NCBI RefSeq assembly: GCF_000764305.2
Contig: NW_025939587.1
Location: forward strand, 124,001 to 188,000
DNA length: 64,000 bases
From: Hyalella azteca
Lineage: Eukaryota; Arthropoda; Malacostraca; Amphipoda; Hyalellidae
Reading direction: 5' to 3'
Shown here one piece after another: positions 41,390-54,942 of this stretch; position 1 is the stretch's first letter, and each line of letters begins with the position of its first letter. Both the position numbers and the translations under genes were made by a program. Under the pieces are notes generated by a model that worked only from the letters and a program-made list of their open reading frames with translations, was not told where the DNA came from and did not search any database.

Positions 41390-41765
41390 TTTTCTAAAGA
41401 GGCCATAGCAGTACAACTGCAAATGGATATACTGTTTATCTCAGAGGAAATGAAGGGACTTCGAATGATTGTTAAAAGTTACTAAAGAATTATATTCAAT
41501 ACGTATCTCGTTTCATTTATGATTATTTACGTACTTAATAATTCAATTGTATGTGTTGTTTATTAGTGTAGACAATTTTTTATTGGTCATGTTTGTATTT
41601 ACAGAAAAGCCTTGAGTCTAAAAACTAGAGTTTATGAGCATAACGCTTAAAAGTTGAAGCCGCGGTGACCTTTTTAGTCTTTATAGTAAATCATCAGCTT
41701 TAATGTATTTCAAATTATAACCCCGAAAACAAAAATTCCTTGTTTACGTTTACGTATTGGAATGC

Positions 41766-41922
41766 AGGAGCCGCGCATTTTGTGGGAGCCGTGCATTTAG
41801 TGGGAGCCGTGCATTATAGTGTGAGCCGCGCATTCAGTGTGAGCCGTGCATTTAGTGTGAGCCGTGCATTTAGTGTGAGCCGTGCATTTAGTGTGAGCCG
41901 TGCATTTAGTGGGAGCCGTGCA
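41766..41922 (+). repeat. 18-bp minisatellite, about 9 copies
   Basis: The unit agtgtgagccgtgcattt is repeated with few changes; the first copies carry gggagcc. As the period is a multiple of three, one frame encodes a repeated hexapeptide (FSVSRA). No flanking exon supports translation. Confidence 0.93.
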
Positions 41923-42575
41923 CAGTAAAGGGCATTAAATTAATGTTAACATTTCAAGTCAGGACTTTTTTAAATCTATCAAAATCATAAAACAAAACAA
42001 TTTATTTTTTAGGTTGCACAACCTCCACAAATGCCACTGTATAATAACTTTGATAATTTTAGTTCAGGCCTACGCAACGTAGCTCGCTTACCACGTCAGT
42101 CTCCACCATGGTACGCACCAGCAATTCATAACTCTAGAAATAACGTAGCACGATAACTGTTACGTTCGCTAGTCAAATGACTTCCGAGACCAAGCTAAGG
42201 TGGAAGAAGGGCAGAGACGAGACTCAAGATTCGGGAACTGTATTCAGTAGAATCTCATACAAACTGAAGGGCGAAGGCTTGCCAGCTTTATATTGACATA
42301 CTAATAACATCATTGTAGTTCTATTTGAATTTGAGCATAATACGTAAATGCGTAACACAAACCAAGTCAGTCTCCCGTATGGTACACTCCAGACAGTCAT
42401 GAATCCGGACAAAATGTAGCACGCAAACCAAGTCAAGTCTCCAGCATGATGCACCAGTAAAGACAGGCAAATGGCGTTGCAATTACGTTGATTATGAGCT
42501 GACCGGGTTCAATCAACCTTATTTCAACGTAGGATTCCAGTTGAAAAGCACCAACGCACGTTAAACCCAACATAC

Positions 42576-42669
42576 TCTCCCGGAGCTCGACGGACGCGTC
42601 GGAGTGCGGGGCGCGGGCGGCCGAAGCGAGCGAGGATCCCGGAACAGTGGATGTCATGCGAGTCTTCAT
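42576..42669 (-). CDS. Possible first coding exon on the minus strand
   Basis: From an ATG at 42669 the frame reads MKTRMTSTVPGSSLASAAR and then APHSDASVELRE, followed by a strong GTATGT donor in phase 1. Nearly all third positions are G or C, unlike the surroundings, as expected of an exon in this genome. No domain is recognisable. The opposite strand also has an open frame (42647-42883) with a hydrophobic start, so strand is uncertain. Confidence 0.3.
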
Positions 42670-45600
42670 TGCCTTTATGGGCCTTCAAATCTTGCAATGG
42701 GTCGTACAGGGCTCCATCCCATGTTTCATTTCCGTGGCTGCTCAGTTATATTGGCTATTGTGTTCGCCATTGTCACTGTGTTATACATCGCAGCTTATTG
42801 ATTTCCTTGGCCGTGTAGATACCGAGTCTTGGGTGAATGTGGAAGGAGAGGTACTAAGCCACATTGGACGCTGTTGTTGTTGAAAGTTTTTATGGAGTGT
42901 TAAACACGTATCAAGAATTCTGATCATTTTTGTGCGTTTGGACCACCCGTAAAATGTACATCGTTGCTGCGGTACAGGTTTTAAAGATTTTTTGAATCAG
43001 CAAGGATTGGCAGTTGGGACTCGTTTCTTGGTTATGTTACATCGGAGTGCTCGGTGTCATCGGTACAGGTTGACTAAGAAATTTGAAAAACAAGTTTCTA
43101 AATTTCAAATTTTACGTTCATTCCACATTAAAAATCCTATAGTGTTTCAAGCGCAACACCGAAAAAAACACAAAGTCGAAGCTCTCTCGGAACCACTTTC
43201 ACCAAAAGACAGGCAGCAAATATTTATAATTATTTCTCCCGATTTAGATTTTTGTTCTCACGCACCGAATAAAAGCTTGACAACAATGGCTGCGCATTCA
43301 ACGTCACCCAGGAAGAATGCCGCCCTCTTGCTGATTACTTCTAATTTCAAATTTTACGTTTATTTCACATTAAAAATCTTATAGTGTTTCAAGCGTAACG
43401 CCGAAAAAACACCAAGTCGAAGCTCTCACGGAACCATTTTCACCAAAAAACAGGCAGCAAATATTTATAATTATTTCTCCCGATTTAGATTTTTGTTCTC
43501 ACGCACCGAATAAAAGCTTGACAACAATGGCTGCGCATTCAACGTCACCCAGGAAGAATGCCGCCCTCTTGCTGATTACTTCGTCGAGTGACGGCAAAAT
43601 TACGGACAACTCGAAGCAGTCCGCGTCTCTGCTCCAGACCGCCTGTCACGCACGGACCCATGCGTTTGACAATGAACTTTTTAACTATTAATAAATAATA
43701 ACAATTTCATCTCGTGTTCCAATTGTGTTTACGGTTAAATAATTTATATGAGGATGCGTGGCCTGAGTATAATTGATGGAATTTTTCTAATAAATTAAAC
43801 GAAGTTGTGGAAAATGCGCGCATTGGGCTTACAATATTACAAAGGCTGTTGATCGAACTTAAAAGCACACAGTCAAAGATTATAATTCATAATATGCTCG
43901 GTATTCGTACTCGAGTATCTTCTTATAAAGGCTATGAAATTGAAGGCCTTCACATTCTTACATACGGATAAAAAATTCATTAGTCTAAAGAACGCCACAC
44001 TCTTTACTTAGCATTTCTCTGGTAAGATGAAAATAATGCGTGTTCATTAATGAGATGAATGAATGAAGCATATGCAAATAATGGACTTCCCTGTAATCAT
44101 TAAGTGAATACACAAGGAAAAGTTTTTACAGAAACCTTGTCGGTTTCTACTTCAGAGGAGAATGCGATGGTAAATTTTTAATTTAACGCCCTTTGAGGAA
44201 GCCTCTTGGCCTCAATTATGCAGACTGGAGGCCCGCATGAGGCGTCGAGATGTTGCACTGCATGATGTCAGAGGATACGAGTTTATTAGGAAAATATTGG
44301 CACCTTGAATTCCTGTCCTAAATGAAATTTTATTGACTAAGTTCATAGTCTTAGTGTATTATTTTTATAGTACTAAGCCGGGATTACGGTGATCGCTTCA
44401 TGGTCATACGGCGGTCGTCGGTTGTTATGATGAAGGCACCAGTGATCTTTTTTTATATTCTCCAATGTTTCAGATAGGGGCTGTTAAATGCCACTATTGA
44501 ATTATGCTAAATAACAACATTTTCGTTGCGACATTCTTTTTTCAGATATTTATGCCATTCAAATTTACGTCTGTCGCAATTTGAATATCGCATTGATTGG
44601 TTGAGCGTTGACATATATTTAATACTATCAACTCATGATATGAGCTAATTTATATAGTCGATGATAATGTTTATTAACATAATAATAATGTTTAAGCACT
44701 TCGTAATTTGATAAATTTAAAGTGCTCTTACATCTAATGCATTTGTGTTTAACAGTTTAATTTGTACAGTATAACGGCTGGTTACTTAAATGAACGGGAT
44801 ATCAGCCTGGATAATTCATCGAAACATTCGCTTTTTTGAAAATATGCGAGCTTAGTTTATTCAAAAACCAATATCTTCACAAACATCCAATTTTTTCTAC
44901 TTTTTTCTATGAGTGTGCCACATTGTTAATCAAAATACGCATAAGATATAAACCACTCTTTCCGGGAATATTCAAATTTAATTCTTAAAGAAGTATCTCA
45001 CTCATGTAACGACACTCTCAAGTGAGTGAGACACATTTAATCCCACTCATTCTTCCGTACACTTCTTCTGTCACTGGATATTTTCGATAGCCAAATGTCA
45101 AGCTGCCGGTGCAATCATCGGGAACACAAATACGTGAAGCAAAGCAATGTTTTGGCTGACGCATCATCGAGAAGGCCAACAAATCATAACTGATGAAGCT
45201 GGCCGACGTGTGGGTATAGATCTGACGAAAGTGTTATAGTCCAGGTTATTTATTTACTGATATGATGCTTCCTTTCTTTGGTTTGCACCTTTTGGCTATT
45301 TTGCTGGGATTTTAGGTCGTGGCAAATTCAGCAGTTTCGCTACTTATGTGTTGACAATTCACACCGTGTGTCTATTTTGATTTTTTTAGAAAGTAGCAAA
45401 TCCAGCATTTTCGCTATTTACGTGATGACATTTTTGATAGTGCGAAAAAACGTTGCGTATTTCTAATGCCATATTTTCGATCAAGTTAGTTTGAACGATC
45501 TTTAAACAAAAGTTAATTCCTGTGGTTGACGAATATATTAGAATTCACCAATTTCAAGTCTTCCATTATTTTTTATAAAAGTAGCTTACTATTTGACGCT

Positions 45601-46508
45601 CACGTCAATTATTTCATAAAAGGACCATATATATACCCATATACAACGGTACGGAAAATGCAACATCAACGATTAGATATTTCTGGTTTTCACAGCAATC
45701 GTCTGATTTAGACTGATTTTCTTGTAATTGGGAGATAAAAATTAGTTTTAAATTAAATTAAAATTCTTGCCTGACTTGTTCCAGCAGTTTACTTTGGTAT
45801 TCATAAGATATTTTTGCTATGAATGTATTCCAATTTTAGACGTAATATTCAAGCGTACTTTGCTGCCGCGTAATCAGCAAAGAAAAATATTATTTGGAAA
45901 CTTTAAACTCTTAAGTCTATTTTTCGTTGGTAATTTTACAGTCATTAACCATCGCTTCTCTCATTACATTAAATTATTCTACTTAAACGCTTTAAATATT
46001 GGGTATTTATTCGTACAGCTTATAGGTGTACAGAACTCCGAATAAATATTCAAGGCTTCTTGCACGGATGTCTTATTGTGTTCATTGAAATCGACCATGA
46101 AGTAATTTAAGAAATATTATTAATAAATATTATAAAATAAATTTTATTATTTTTATAGTCATAAATTACATGATAAAATATTATTTTATCAACAAATTGA
46201 GTCTCTCAGCGTTACTCAGGCGCACGGCGCATCATTCAGTCATATGTCAATTAAGTCTAAATAAAGAATTAACCTAAAATCTCTAATTATTTCCTAAAGT
46301 GAAACCTTCAATATCGATAATCTTTCACATGACAAATCCTCAGTTATTAGTTTTTGAGAAATCATCCGAGGCCTCTAAATGAAATATATTAATATTTCAA
46401 AATAAAATAGGCCACGACGAATCCTCGAAGAAATCCCGAGAAAATATTCACAACAATAACTACGAGGTGAATCCTTATGGCTGTCGCCTCGGAAACCTCA
46501 CGGGATGA
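42670..46508. other. Intergenic or intronic DNA, no gene supported
   Basis: AT-rich. Contains the 240-bp tandem duplication at 43.1-43.6 kb and several unassigned open frames (for example 45767-46045, hydrophobic and AT-driven). No splice-bounded exon was found. Confidence 0.5.
43102..43582 (+). repeat. About 240-bp tandem duplication
   Basis: 43102-43341 and 43343-43582 are about 95% alike, from aatttcaaattttacgtt to cttgctgattacttc. An indel in a run of A (gaaaaaaacacaa versus gaaaaaacacc) shifts the frame between copies, arguing against shared coding use. Confidence 0.93.
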
Positions 46509-46898
46509 AAATCTTCACACAATAATCTTCACAATAATCTTCACAATAATCTTCACAATAATCTTCACAATAATCTTCACAATAATCTTCACAATAATCT
46601 TTACACAATAATCTTCACAACAATAATCATCACAATAATTTCCACACAATAATCTTTACAATAATCTTTACACAATAATCTTCACACAATAATCTTCACA
46701 ACAACCTTCACAATAATCTTCATAACAATAATCTTCACAATAATCTTCACAATAATCTTCACACAATCTTCACAATAATCTTCACACAATAATCTTCACA
46801 ATAATCTTCACAACAACCTTCACAATAATCTTCACAACAATAATCTTCACAATAATCTTCACAACAATATTCTTCACAATAATCTTCACACAATAATC
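46509..46898 (+). repeat. 12-bp minisatellite aataatcttcac, about 30 copies
   Basis: Nearly 400 bp of aataatcttcac with insertions of aca or caa. It ends about 17 bp before the acceptor of the candidate exon at 46916. Confidence 0.95.
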
Positions 46899-46915
46899 CG
46901 TGTCAGGATTTGCAG

Positions 46916-47100
46916 CTAAAGAGACGTTGGGTGCGAAAAGTCGCGTGGCGGGAGGCGAGGTTCGTGATCACGCGGGACCCGGCCACGTGATGTGCGTGCG
47001 TGATGGTCACGTGTACACGCACCGAGCACGCGCTCTACGCGCCGAGTGCGACAAATTGGGACTGCAGCGGCCGGGACAAAGGAAATTGAATCGGCTTTGA
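46916..47100 (+). CDS. Possible last coding exon, unrecognised
   Basis: A GC-rich island with an acceptor-like ggatttgcag at 46915, entry phase 1, reads AKETLGAKSRVAGGEVRDHA, then GPGHVMCVRDGHVYTHRARA and LRAECDKLGLQRPGQRKLNRL (shown in parts), ending in TGA at 47098-47100. Codon third positions are rich in G and C like the unc5 exons, and the sequence is charged and protein-like. No upstream exon was located. The family is unknown. Confidence 0.4.
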
Positions 47101-48060
47101 ATTTTTTAGTCGATTAAAAAAGATTTAAAAATCAGGACACTTGGTTAGTAAATTAATTCTAATGAGCATCAGTCTGATTAAAACTAATTGATATTAATTG
47201 GTGAAACAACGAGTTCGTCGAAGCTAATATTCTTCAATGCTTTGTTGAAGACTTCTACTACCCAAGTAAATTTTATTTCAATCTACTTTTCCCATGTGGT
47301 TTTGAAATGAAGGCAATCCAGTTCCTTGTGCCATCTTCTTATAAAATCCAAGAATATATCCATGCATATCAAGCCCAATTAATGTATCCACGATACCGAC
47401 GACGATTTGATCCTGCGTTCAATCGCTACCGACATCGTATACGAGCTGACTACGATCGAGGGCGTATTATTCGTGTATTGTTCCAGAAGAATGAATCATT
47501 TGATCGTTACGAGGGCGATCACACAATTTGAATGAACAATTAATATATGAACTCAGCGGCGCTCTGCTAGGCCAACCGTGTATACCAATTGCCGTGGTTA
47601 CTGCAGACACGAAGCCGCGTGAAAATTATTTTTATTTTATGAAAATGAGTGTCTATAATGTAGTAATAAACCTGTTTTATGTATATTTTTTCTTGGCTAA
47701 ACCCAATCTCATAAAAATCTAAGATGTTTATGTAATTTCAAAGTTTCTCGTCTAAAAAAATATGTTAGAAAAGGAATATTGATAAAAATATCTTCACGTA
47801 AAAATATCTTCAAAAATATCTTCACAATTATGCGTTGAATGTCTATTACAAATCATTGAGTTTTACGCATTTGACACTAGCCAAAATATTTATATAGTTC
47901 AGCATATAAAGTCGTGCTATAACCCGTATTACTAATGCTTTAGATTACCAAACACACGATTTTAAAGGACGGGGCGAAAAAGAAGAAAAATAATTATAAT
48001 TTTGGACTCTATTCTTAAAAATTCCGAGTGAAAATGTTGTTTACACGAAGACGAATCACA

Positions 48061-48309
48061 CGCATTGACACTCAACAGGAGCAGTAAGATGAAGCTGAGC
48101 AACACATTGACACACAACAGGAGCCGTAAGATAACCTCAGTGATTGGAACCATGAGCCGCGTATGGAGCTGAGCTTCACATTGACACTCAACAGGAGCCG
48201 GAAGATAATCTCAGTGATCGGAGCCGTGAGCCGCGTATGGAGCAGAGCTTCACATTGACACTCAACAGGAGCCGGAAGATAATCTCAGTGATCGGAGCCG
48301 TGAGCCGCA
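48061..48309 (+). repeat. 75-bp tandem repeat, about 3.3 copies
   Basis: The unit runs from cacattgacactcaacaggagc to gagccgcgtatggagc. The last two full copies are nearly identical; the first is partial. Confidence 0.92.
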
Positions 48310-48610
48310 GTTGAGCCGGGCTTTGATGTTCGCTCATTAGTCGCTCGAGGCTCGCACTGAAGGGCCCCTGCTGGTGCAGCGCTGTTCAAAACTCTCTTAA
48401 TTGAGTGTCGTGGGAGCAAGAGCATTGTTCCGGGCCTGGTTATTGTTATTGATGGAAATGATTGGAGACAAGGATAGGGTGACAGGAGGCATGTGTGGGG
48501 ACACAGGGGGATAGGGTAAACAGGAGGCATACGATGGGGCTCAAGGGAGCTTAAGGAAGGGCATGGATAGGGTGACAGGCTGAATACAGGTTCGTGCAAG
48601 TAGGTTCTAA

Positions 48611-48740
48611 TTGCGTGACACTGCAGTGCCAGCGATGGCAGGCGCAGTGACACTGCAGTGCCAGCGATGGAAGGCGCAGTGACACTGCAGTGCCAGCGAT
48701 GGCAGGCGCAGTGACACTGCAGTGGCAGCGATGGCAGGCG
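48611..48740 (+). repeat. 32-bp minisatellite, 4 copies
   Basis: The unit gtgacactgcagtgccagcg then atggcaggcgca contains the palindrome CACTGCAGTG, so each unit could form a small hairpin. Confidence 0.93.
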
Positions 48741-49788
48741 GGGCACTGTGATGAATGATATGGCATCATTAAGCGGCGTCTGATCCGCTACCGCTGCCAC
48801 GGGACATCATCACTCACCGCCCGCGGGTCCAATGTTACCTTTTAAATATTAAAATATATTGCGTTCCCTCTGACGCCTACCTTCTCATATACATCAATTA
48901 CTCAAAAATATTACGTACACTCATAGCCCCAATTACCTTCCATTAAGATGAAATGTATAATGCAATGAATACGTGGAGTTGAGTATCAATATTTGAAACA
49001 TTAAGTTTGTTTTAAAACCTCCAGTTCCCTTACGGTGTAAATATTATTCTGTGTGGCGTTTGCTAATTAAGAGGCGGTAATTAAAGATGAATGAATAAAC
49101 CCATGTAATAATTCTTCCAGTTGTTTATGCACTTCAATTCCTAAGGTTTATTTACTTAAATTTCCCTTCTCACCGGGTAAATTAATAAGTTTTTGTATGC
49201 GGAAATTAGTTGTGAACCTTGAATATCACTAGACATGTTATGAATTGTCAAGGGATTTCAGCGCTCATACATAAAAGCTATTGAGGATGAAATTTCAAAA
49301 TTTTTCGTCGCTTTTTGTCGGTTAAAATAAAAGTCATTGTGTCGCACATGATATTTTTCGATTATAGTGTCGAAGCTGAACTAAATCTGAACGCGAAAAG
49401 CATTTGCGTTCGACACTGAGCGATGATGGCGACCCAAAACTCTGCCCCAGAGCGCGGACGCGTTTTTATTTTAGTAATTAAGGCATTCCAGCCAGAACCA
49501 CGGCTAGCTCGAGTGCCTGGGTGGCCGGACTCTAGCACTGACAACCGGGAATTGCGGTGCGAGGTTGCGTGATGGAATAGAATAACGTATTTTGATGGAA
49601 GGCTCACTGGGGCTCTGCTTCCATGTCATTAGCGAGCGTGCACACAGGCTAGGTTGCGGTGGGCGACATGCGCTTGGGCATTCAAAAAAGCACTGGGCTA
49701 TTAAAGGCCTTAATATGTATCCAAATACAATGCAAATAAGAGAATGCAGACAGTTTTTACGAGCATTGACATTGTAGTTAGTTAAACG

Positions 49789-50234
49789 GATAATGTTTAG
49801 GAAGGATTATCATGCACTGATGACATTCGCCTCAGGATTGCTTCAGACTGCACAAGTGAATGGTCTAAAAAAATAGAGATATAAAATACGGTTTGAGCAT
49901 ATATTGGAAAAGTTTTTATGAAATATATTTACAAATAAAACTTCGAGTAAAACTCCATTAACATATAGAAATTATTAAGAAACACGATCTCATTTCTAAC
50001 TCTAGGATAATGTTTAGGAAGGATTATCATGCACTGATGACATTCGCCTCAAGATTGCTTCAGACTGCACGCGTGAATGGCCTAAAAAAATTGAGATATA
50101 ATATACTGTTTTAGCATATATTAAAATAGTTTTTATGAAATATATTTACAAATAATACTTCTAGAAAAACTCCATTAATATATAGTATTTGTTAAGAAAC
50201 TTGACCCAGCCACGATCTCATTTCTAACTCCAAG
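49789..50234 (+). repeat. About 220-bp tandem duplication
   Basis: 49789-50004 and 50005-50234 are about 90% alike (ggataatgtttaggaaggat to catttctaactc). Confidence 0.92.
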
Positions 50235-52269
50235 CGATCGATAGATCTTACCACAACCACTTGTTTGAAGAAGAGTGACGTTTCAACGTTAAACAATTAA
50301 TCATTTTCGGGCATCGCTCTTCCGTTGCTAATGCGGAACTCTCGTCTCAAGATGTGCTCAGGAAGACGACATTTCAAAGCAGGAAACACCTTTAGCCGTC
50401 GGCAAAAATCGTCTTAGAGAATGTTTCTCCGAGCCTTTGGTCGGGGGTCTGTTTGTGTTTCATCCTGTGAGTTGCGCAAAGCTGTTTATCTTGGCGGCGC
50501 ACAGCTTTGTTCTTGGGTGATGTTATTCTACGAGGCTACAGGCATTTGGGTATCTCTACACCTGATACAGCCGAGATGTTCTTGTCCGGCCTCTGCGGTG
50601 CCTTATAAGCGATCCGATTCGATGGCGACAATATTGGCAGATTCGAGTCCGGCCGACCGTAAATCGACCATTAGCTACTCAAGCTATAGGATGGCTTGTG
50701 ATCTTCAATTAGATAGGAAGCTACTTAGCGCGTTGCAAATGAGGCCCACTTAATGCTGACTCAGGGCCCAGCTACGCAAATAGTTTATTTGGATTTTATA
50801 GTCTATGGAGCTGCTAAATAATTTACAAAAATCTGTATTGTGCGGCGAGTCAATTAATTAAGTATTCTGTGTATAAGTTGGTGTTGCAGGTCATAATAAC
50901 TCTATATTGAACATCTGACTATTTTTAATTCTTATAGTTTTTCTGCTCTCTCCTAAAGTGTCACCTGAAAATTTCAGCTCGTCGCTAATGTTTTCGCAAA
51001 TGTGGTTTCTATTGAAAAGTGCGACGCACGATATCCATTCCGTAGCGTAGCGTCACTGAGCAGGATATCTCCTCCCGACGCGGAATTTAAATCCAGCGAC
51101 AAGCATTGCGAGCCTATCGCTACGATCAACGATCCGATCTTTGCGATCGGACACAGTCTATTGATGATCATTAAATTCCCGTGGGCTGAATTTCATATTC
51201 ACTCTTCGCGATGATAAGAACTAAGCCTCTCTCATCGTGGTATACCTATGCTAGACGAGAAAATAAATTTATACAAAAAGAAGCAAAGATACCATGTATC
51301 GTAAGAATGTCTATGATTTCCGATACCTTGTATGGTGTGAATGTCGCTGCTTGTTAGCCTCTTGTGATAAAATAGTTTAAAGAATCGGAAAGTTACGGCC
51401 TATCGCACGTCGATTCTGAATTTGAGAATTTCTTCATTTAGAATTTCGTAGGTTTTTACAACCCAGCAAGAGTATTATTGATAATCATTCGACTGAAATC
51501 AACCCAAACAGTTCCGATCGATGACTTTTCGCTCGCTTCTTAAGGTTCTGAGCTGCCCGCTATGGCACCAATCCAATTTCAATTTCAATAGAAGCGATGT
51601 ACATTTAATCTTAGCATGCAAATACGGCGATAGAAGAAATACGGCTGCATGTTCAGACCGGCTGCTAAATGGACCGTGTGCGCGAGACGAAATGTCGGCA
51701 ATGAACATTTGACAAAATTTTCATCTATTCCAGAGTCGTGAAAAATATATTAATTGAAGAGATACTTCACTTGCATTCCAGTGTCACGGTAATAATCCTG
51801 GATTTTCTCGGGTGTTCAAGTTGAAACACACGCAATAGTGCAATCATCGTCAAATTTCAGTACGAATTAACATATCTTAACAACTCAAACACAATGTTAA
51901 TTTTATTTTATTTAAATTATTCAAATTCAACATATATACAACAGGTTTACACGCATACCAGCACGAAATGTATCCTTTACCGTTTCGAATTGATTTTAGG
52001 ATTTCACAGAGCCGATCCTGACTTATTTATTAAGGTGGTCATTGCGATAAAACTTTCCTTTCTTTCGTCTTACCTATTGAATTCTTTCATTCATAAATTC
52101 CCTAGCTTGGTTTAATACATCTTTCCCATAGCTAATCGCTTCATTAATCTATTCATTAGCTATAGATAGTCAGCTCGCTGAACTTGATACGGCTTAACTA
52201 AGTTGTATTCAGTGGCAACTTCCAGCAGAGATCGAAGTAAGGAACTTCTGATGCGCCTGTCTGGCTTCT

Positions 52270-52440
52270 TGATTAATGTGAAGAAGACCTGCAAGGTCTG
52301 CAGGTCTTCTTGAAGATCTGCAGGTCTTCACCTGCAGGTGAAGAAGGTCTTCTTGCAGAAGGTCTTCTTGCAGAAGGTCTTCTTGCAGGTCTTCACCTGC
52401 AAGAAGATCTGCAGGTGAAGAAGATCCGCAGCCCAGCCTG
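52270..52440. repeat. Self-complementary repeat of gaagacctgcag/ctgcaggtcttc
   Basis: About 170 bp made of short units in both orientations (aagacctgcaaggtctgcag, caggtcttcttgcagaagg and similar). The tract can fold on itself at many registers. Confidence 0.9.
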
Positions 52441-54873
52441 TACGGCCTCTTGAGACCCTCAGTGCACCTCAATGGCGACCGACATTCACATACAATATTA
52501 CTGCACTTAATAAGTGTATGACTTTAGATCGTAATTGTATTGTAAATAGACGCAAAATAGACGTGTACTAGATTTGATGTTTGTTTCATGAAGGCGCGAA
52601 TGTTTGCTCCAAGTTTCTGGCTTCTGTTAGAAATACGGTACGTTAATTAAGACACGATAAAAAATGTATAGCGAGGGTGAGTGCATGAATATAACCATAT
52701 ACACAACCCTGTTTATGATATTGCGATAAACTTTTTATAATAAGTAATGTAAACAGGACTAATTCCTACACAACATAAAATGGAAAAATCTCTCTAATAT
52801 TTAATTTGTATGATGTAAAAAAAATTACAGACTTACGACAACCCTCCGTAGTATAGGGCGCTGAAAAGCCGGCTATACCAATACAAGCGTTTGAAAATTA
52901 TAGGCGTCTCTTCGGCGGCCACCATCACTTGACTACCATCTCCCAGCGCAAATTTGGCTCTCACTATCAATTGTGTAGGAGCGAAGCTTGGAGTTAACAG
53001 AGAAAATAAGGGCTGTTTGGCAGGAGCCTCGAGGGTAATTAGCAGATGACCGAAACAAACGAGGGGTGAATAAACAGGCGCGCGTGCGTGTAGCTGAAGG
53101 ATCGTAATTGGTGGTCGTTAACGCGACAAATGAACGCCCGTGTTGCGATCGCGGCGTTCGGTGACTCGCGAGAGCTACGCAAACTGGAATTTTGATCCAG
53201 TGCATTTTTGCATTGTTTACAATGTTTGTTGTGTCAGAGTTTTGGTTTCAAGCTGACTATAATTCGATAAATATTTGTAACCGTTGGCAATTTTCAGCCA
53301 GTGCATTTATTGCGTAGAAAACAAATGTCATTCCAACCGACAGTCATTTATTGGTGCCGTATAGGGTTTACAATATTCGATGGTCACTAACATAAATAAA
53401 ATAAGATTATGCATGAAAGTTTGCTAGCAATGATAATCCCAACAAACAATTCCTAAATTCTTAACTTTATTCCAACGTCGAACGAAACTCGCCCCAACTG
53501 AGCACCTACTCGAGCAAATCAACAGTTCCCAGAAACGAGTCCTCAAAAAGAAATCCGGTCAGAGGAAAGCTTTTGCAATCTAGCGACCTGAGAGCTAATA
53601 AAGAAGATCTCAGCTGCTGCACTCGTCCATCTATTGAAAGCGGCCACAAAAATCGTCCATTCGCTTCAAGAGAGCCGCAGCTCTCGACAAGATCACGGCC
53701 ACTTCTTCCGTTATTGCCTCAGCCCTGCAACATTCCACATAAATTCTTATGGAGTGCGTAATTCCAATAGAATCATTTTTGCAATGTAAAATTTCTGTAA
53801 TGTAATGCCGTGCATTGGATCAACCATCCATGGCTGAACCTTGCATTAAAAGAAGTTAGCTTACAGGGATAACCTAGCAGGCCGTTGCGGTGTTAATATA
53901 TTGTTCGTTAAATTAAATTGAGTTATTCCAGCGCAAATTCATATGCCAAAAATTGTTTACAATTACATATAAAAAAATTCTATACAATATTTATATATAA
54001 GCACATTAGGATCATGGGTGGACGTATACAACATATGTACTGATATATTTGCACGTAAACTGTAAATTGTTAACTGACAATTTACATAACTGATAAATAT
54101 ATAACTGGGAATTACATACTTAAACGATTTAAGAATGCGCCCGCACTTTGCCAATCAGGCAAGCTCATTACTGGTGTAGGAAGAAGCAGCAGCCAATGGC
54201 GTTCATTAAGGAAAGTTTTTAGGCAAGTTCACCAGCGGAGATGCGGACAAGTTTAATTGCTTTCCGCCGCGGACGCGTACGACAGTTTGCAAACTGCGGA
54301 TTTCATATAAGGCATTTGTACTGAAAGGAAACGATTAATATTTCCATGTGGCTGCGCAAGCGAATGCCTCGAAATTTTCGGTTTAATTTAGTTATCTTAA
54401 ATTATAATAGAAACACTTGAAATTTGCAAAAATCTAAATCTAACTTTTGAGCATCATTACGTGATAACAGAAAACAAAGTTACTGGTTGCAAGTAAACAA
54501 AATCCATTATTGAAGCCAAATGACGATCAATGCAATGCAATATCTTTGGACAACGCACAATCCCCGATTATAACATTGAAAATTATACGATCGCTGTTCT
54601 CTACAGATTCATCACCAAATTCAAAGTTGCACTAAAATGTGCGGTCAAGAAGAAGCAGATTTCATTGAGGCCGAGCAGCTGCCAAGCTCCGCCTGTTGCG
54701 TCGCGTCAGTTTTATTTGCTCTGCAAATGTTAGGCTAGCAGAGCTGGTGACAAGCGCGCCGGGACCAAGCAAACTACTAAAGGTTCACCCGCCCCACTTC
54801 GCGCCTCCATCGCTCTGTACTCTGAAAAATGAGAGGATATTTGTCCATATATCGATGCATTTTTTTGAAATTG

Positions 54874-54942
54874 CGTCATCCTGACCCAGTTTGGCCCGGC
54901 ATCAGTGCTCTGTCCGTTCTTTCCTCGTGCTGTGGGTAAGAA
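54874..54942 (+). repeat. Dispersed conserved segment, copy 2
   Basis: Matches 36857-36935, with gtcatcctgacccagttt to gtgggtaagaa. See copy 1. Confidence 0.6.

Larger units (their letters stand above)
37212..42575. other. Intergenic or intronic DNA, no gene supported
   Basis: AT-rich with scattered GC-richer islands (about 38990-39260 and 39290-39500) whose open frames show no domain. An ambiguous base (N) is at 40438. A MITE-like repeat and an 18-bp minisatellite lie at 41.2-41.9 kb. Confidence 0.5.
47101..54873. other. Intergenic or intronic DNA, no gene supported
   Basis: AT-rich with GC-richer islands at about 50340-50760, 51000-51210, 52900-53180 and 53480-53760. Their open frames (longest 50421-50753) have no recognisable domain and no consistent splice context. 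They look more like conserved non-coding DNA. The arginine-rich open frame at 47307-47531 is also unassigned. Confidence 0.45.

Noticed and set aside
48285..48800. 171-codon minus-strand frame, Pro/His/Cys-rich
   Set aside because: Overlaps the 75-bp and 32-bp arrays. Low-complexity and repeat-driven, with no domain.
50421..50753. 110-codon plus-strand frame
   Set aside because: No recognisable domain, no splice context and unbiased third positions. Possibly conserved non-coding DNA.
53860..53900. Resemblance to a mitochondrial rRNA string (agggataacctagcagg)
   Set aside because: The match is short and the flanks do not resemble rRNA.
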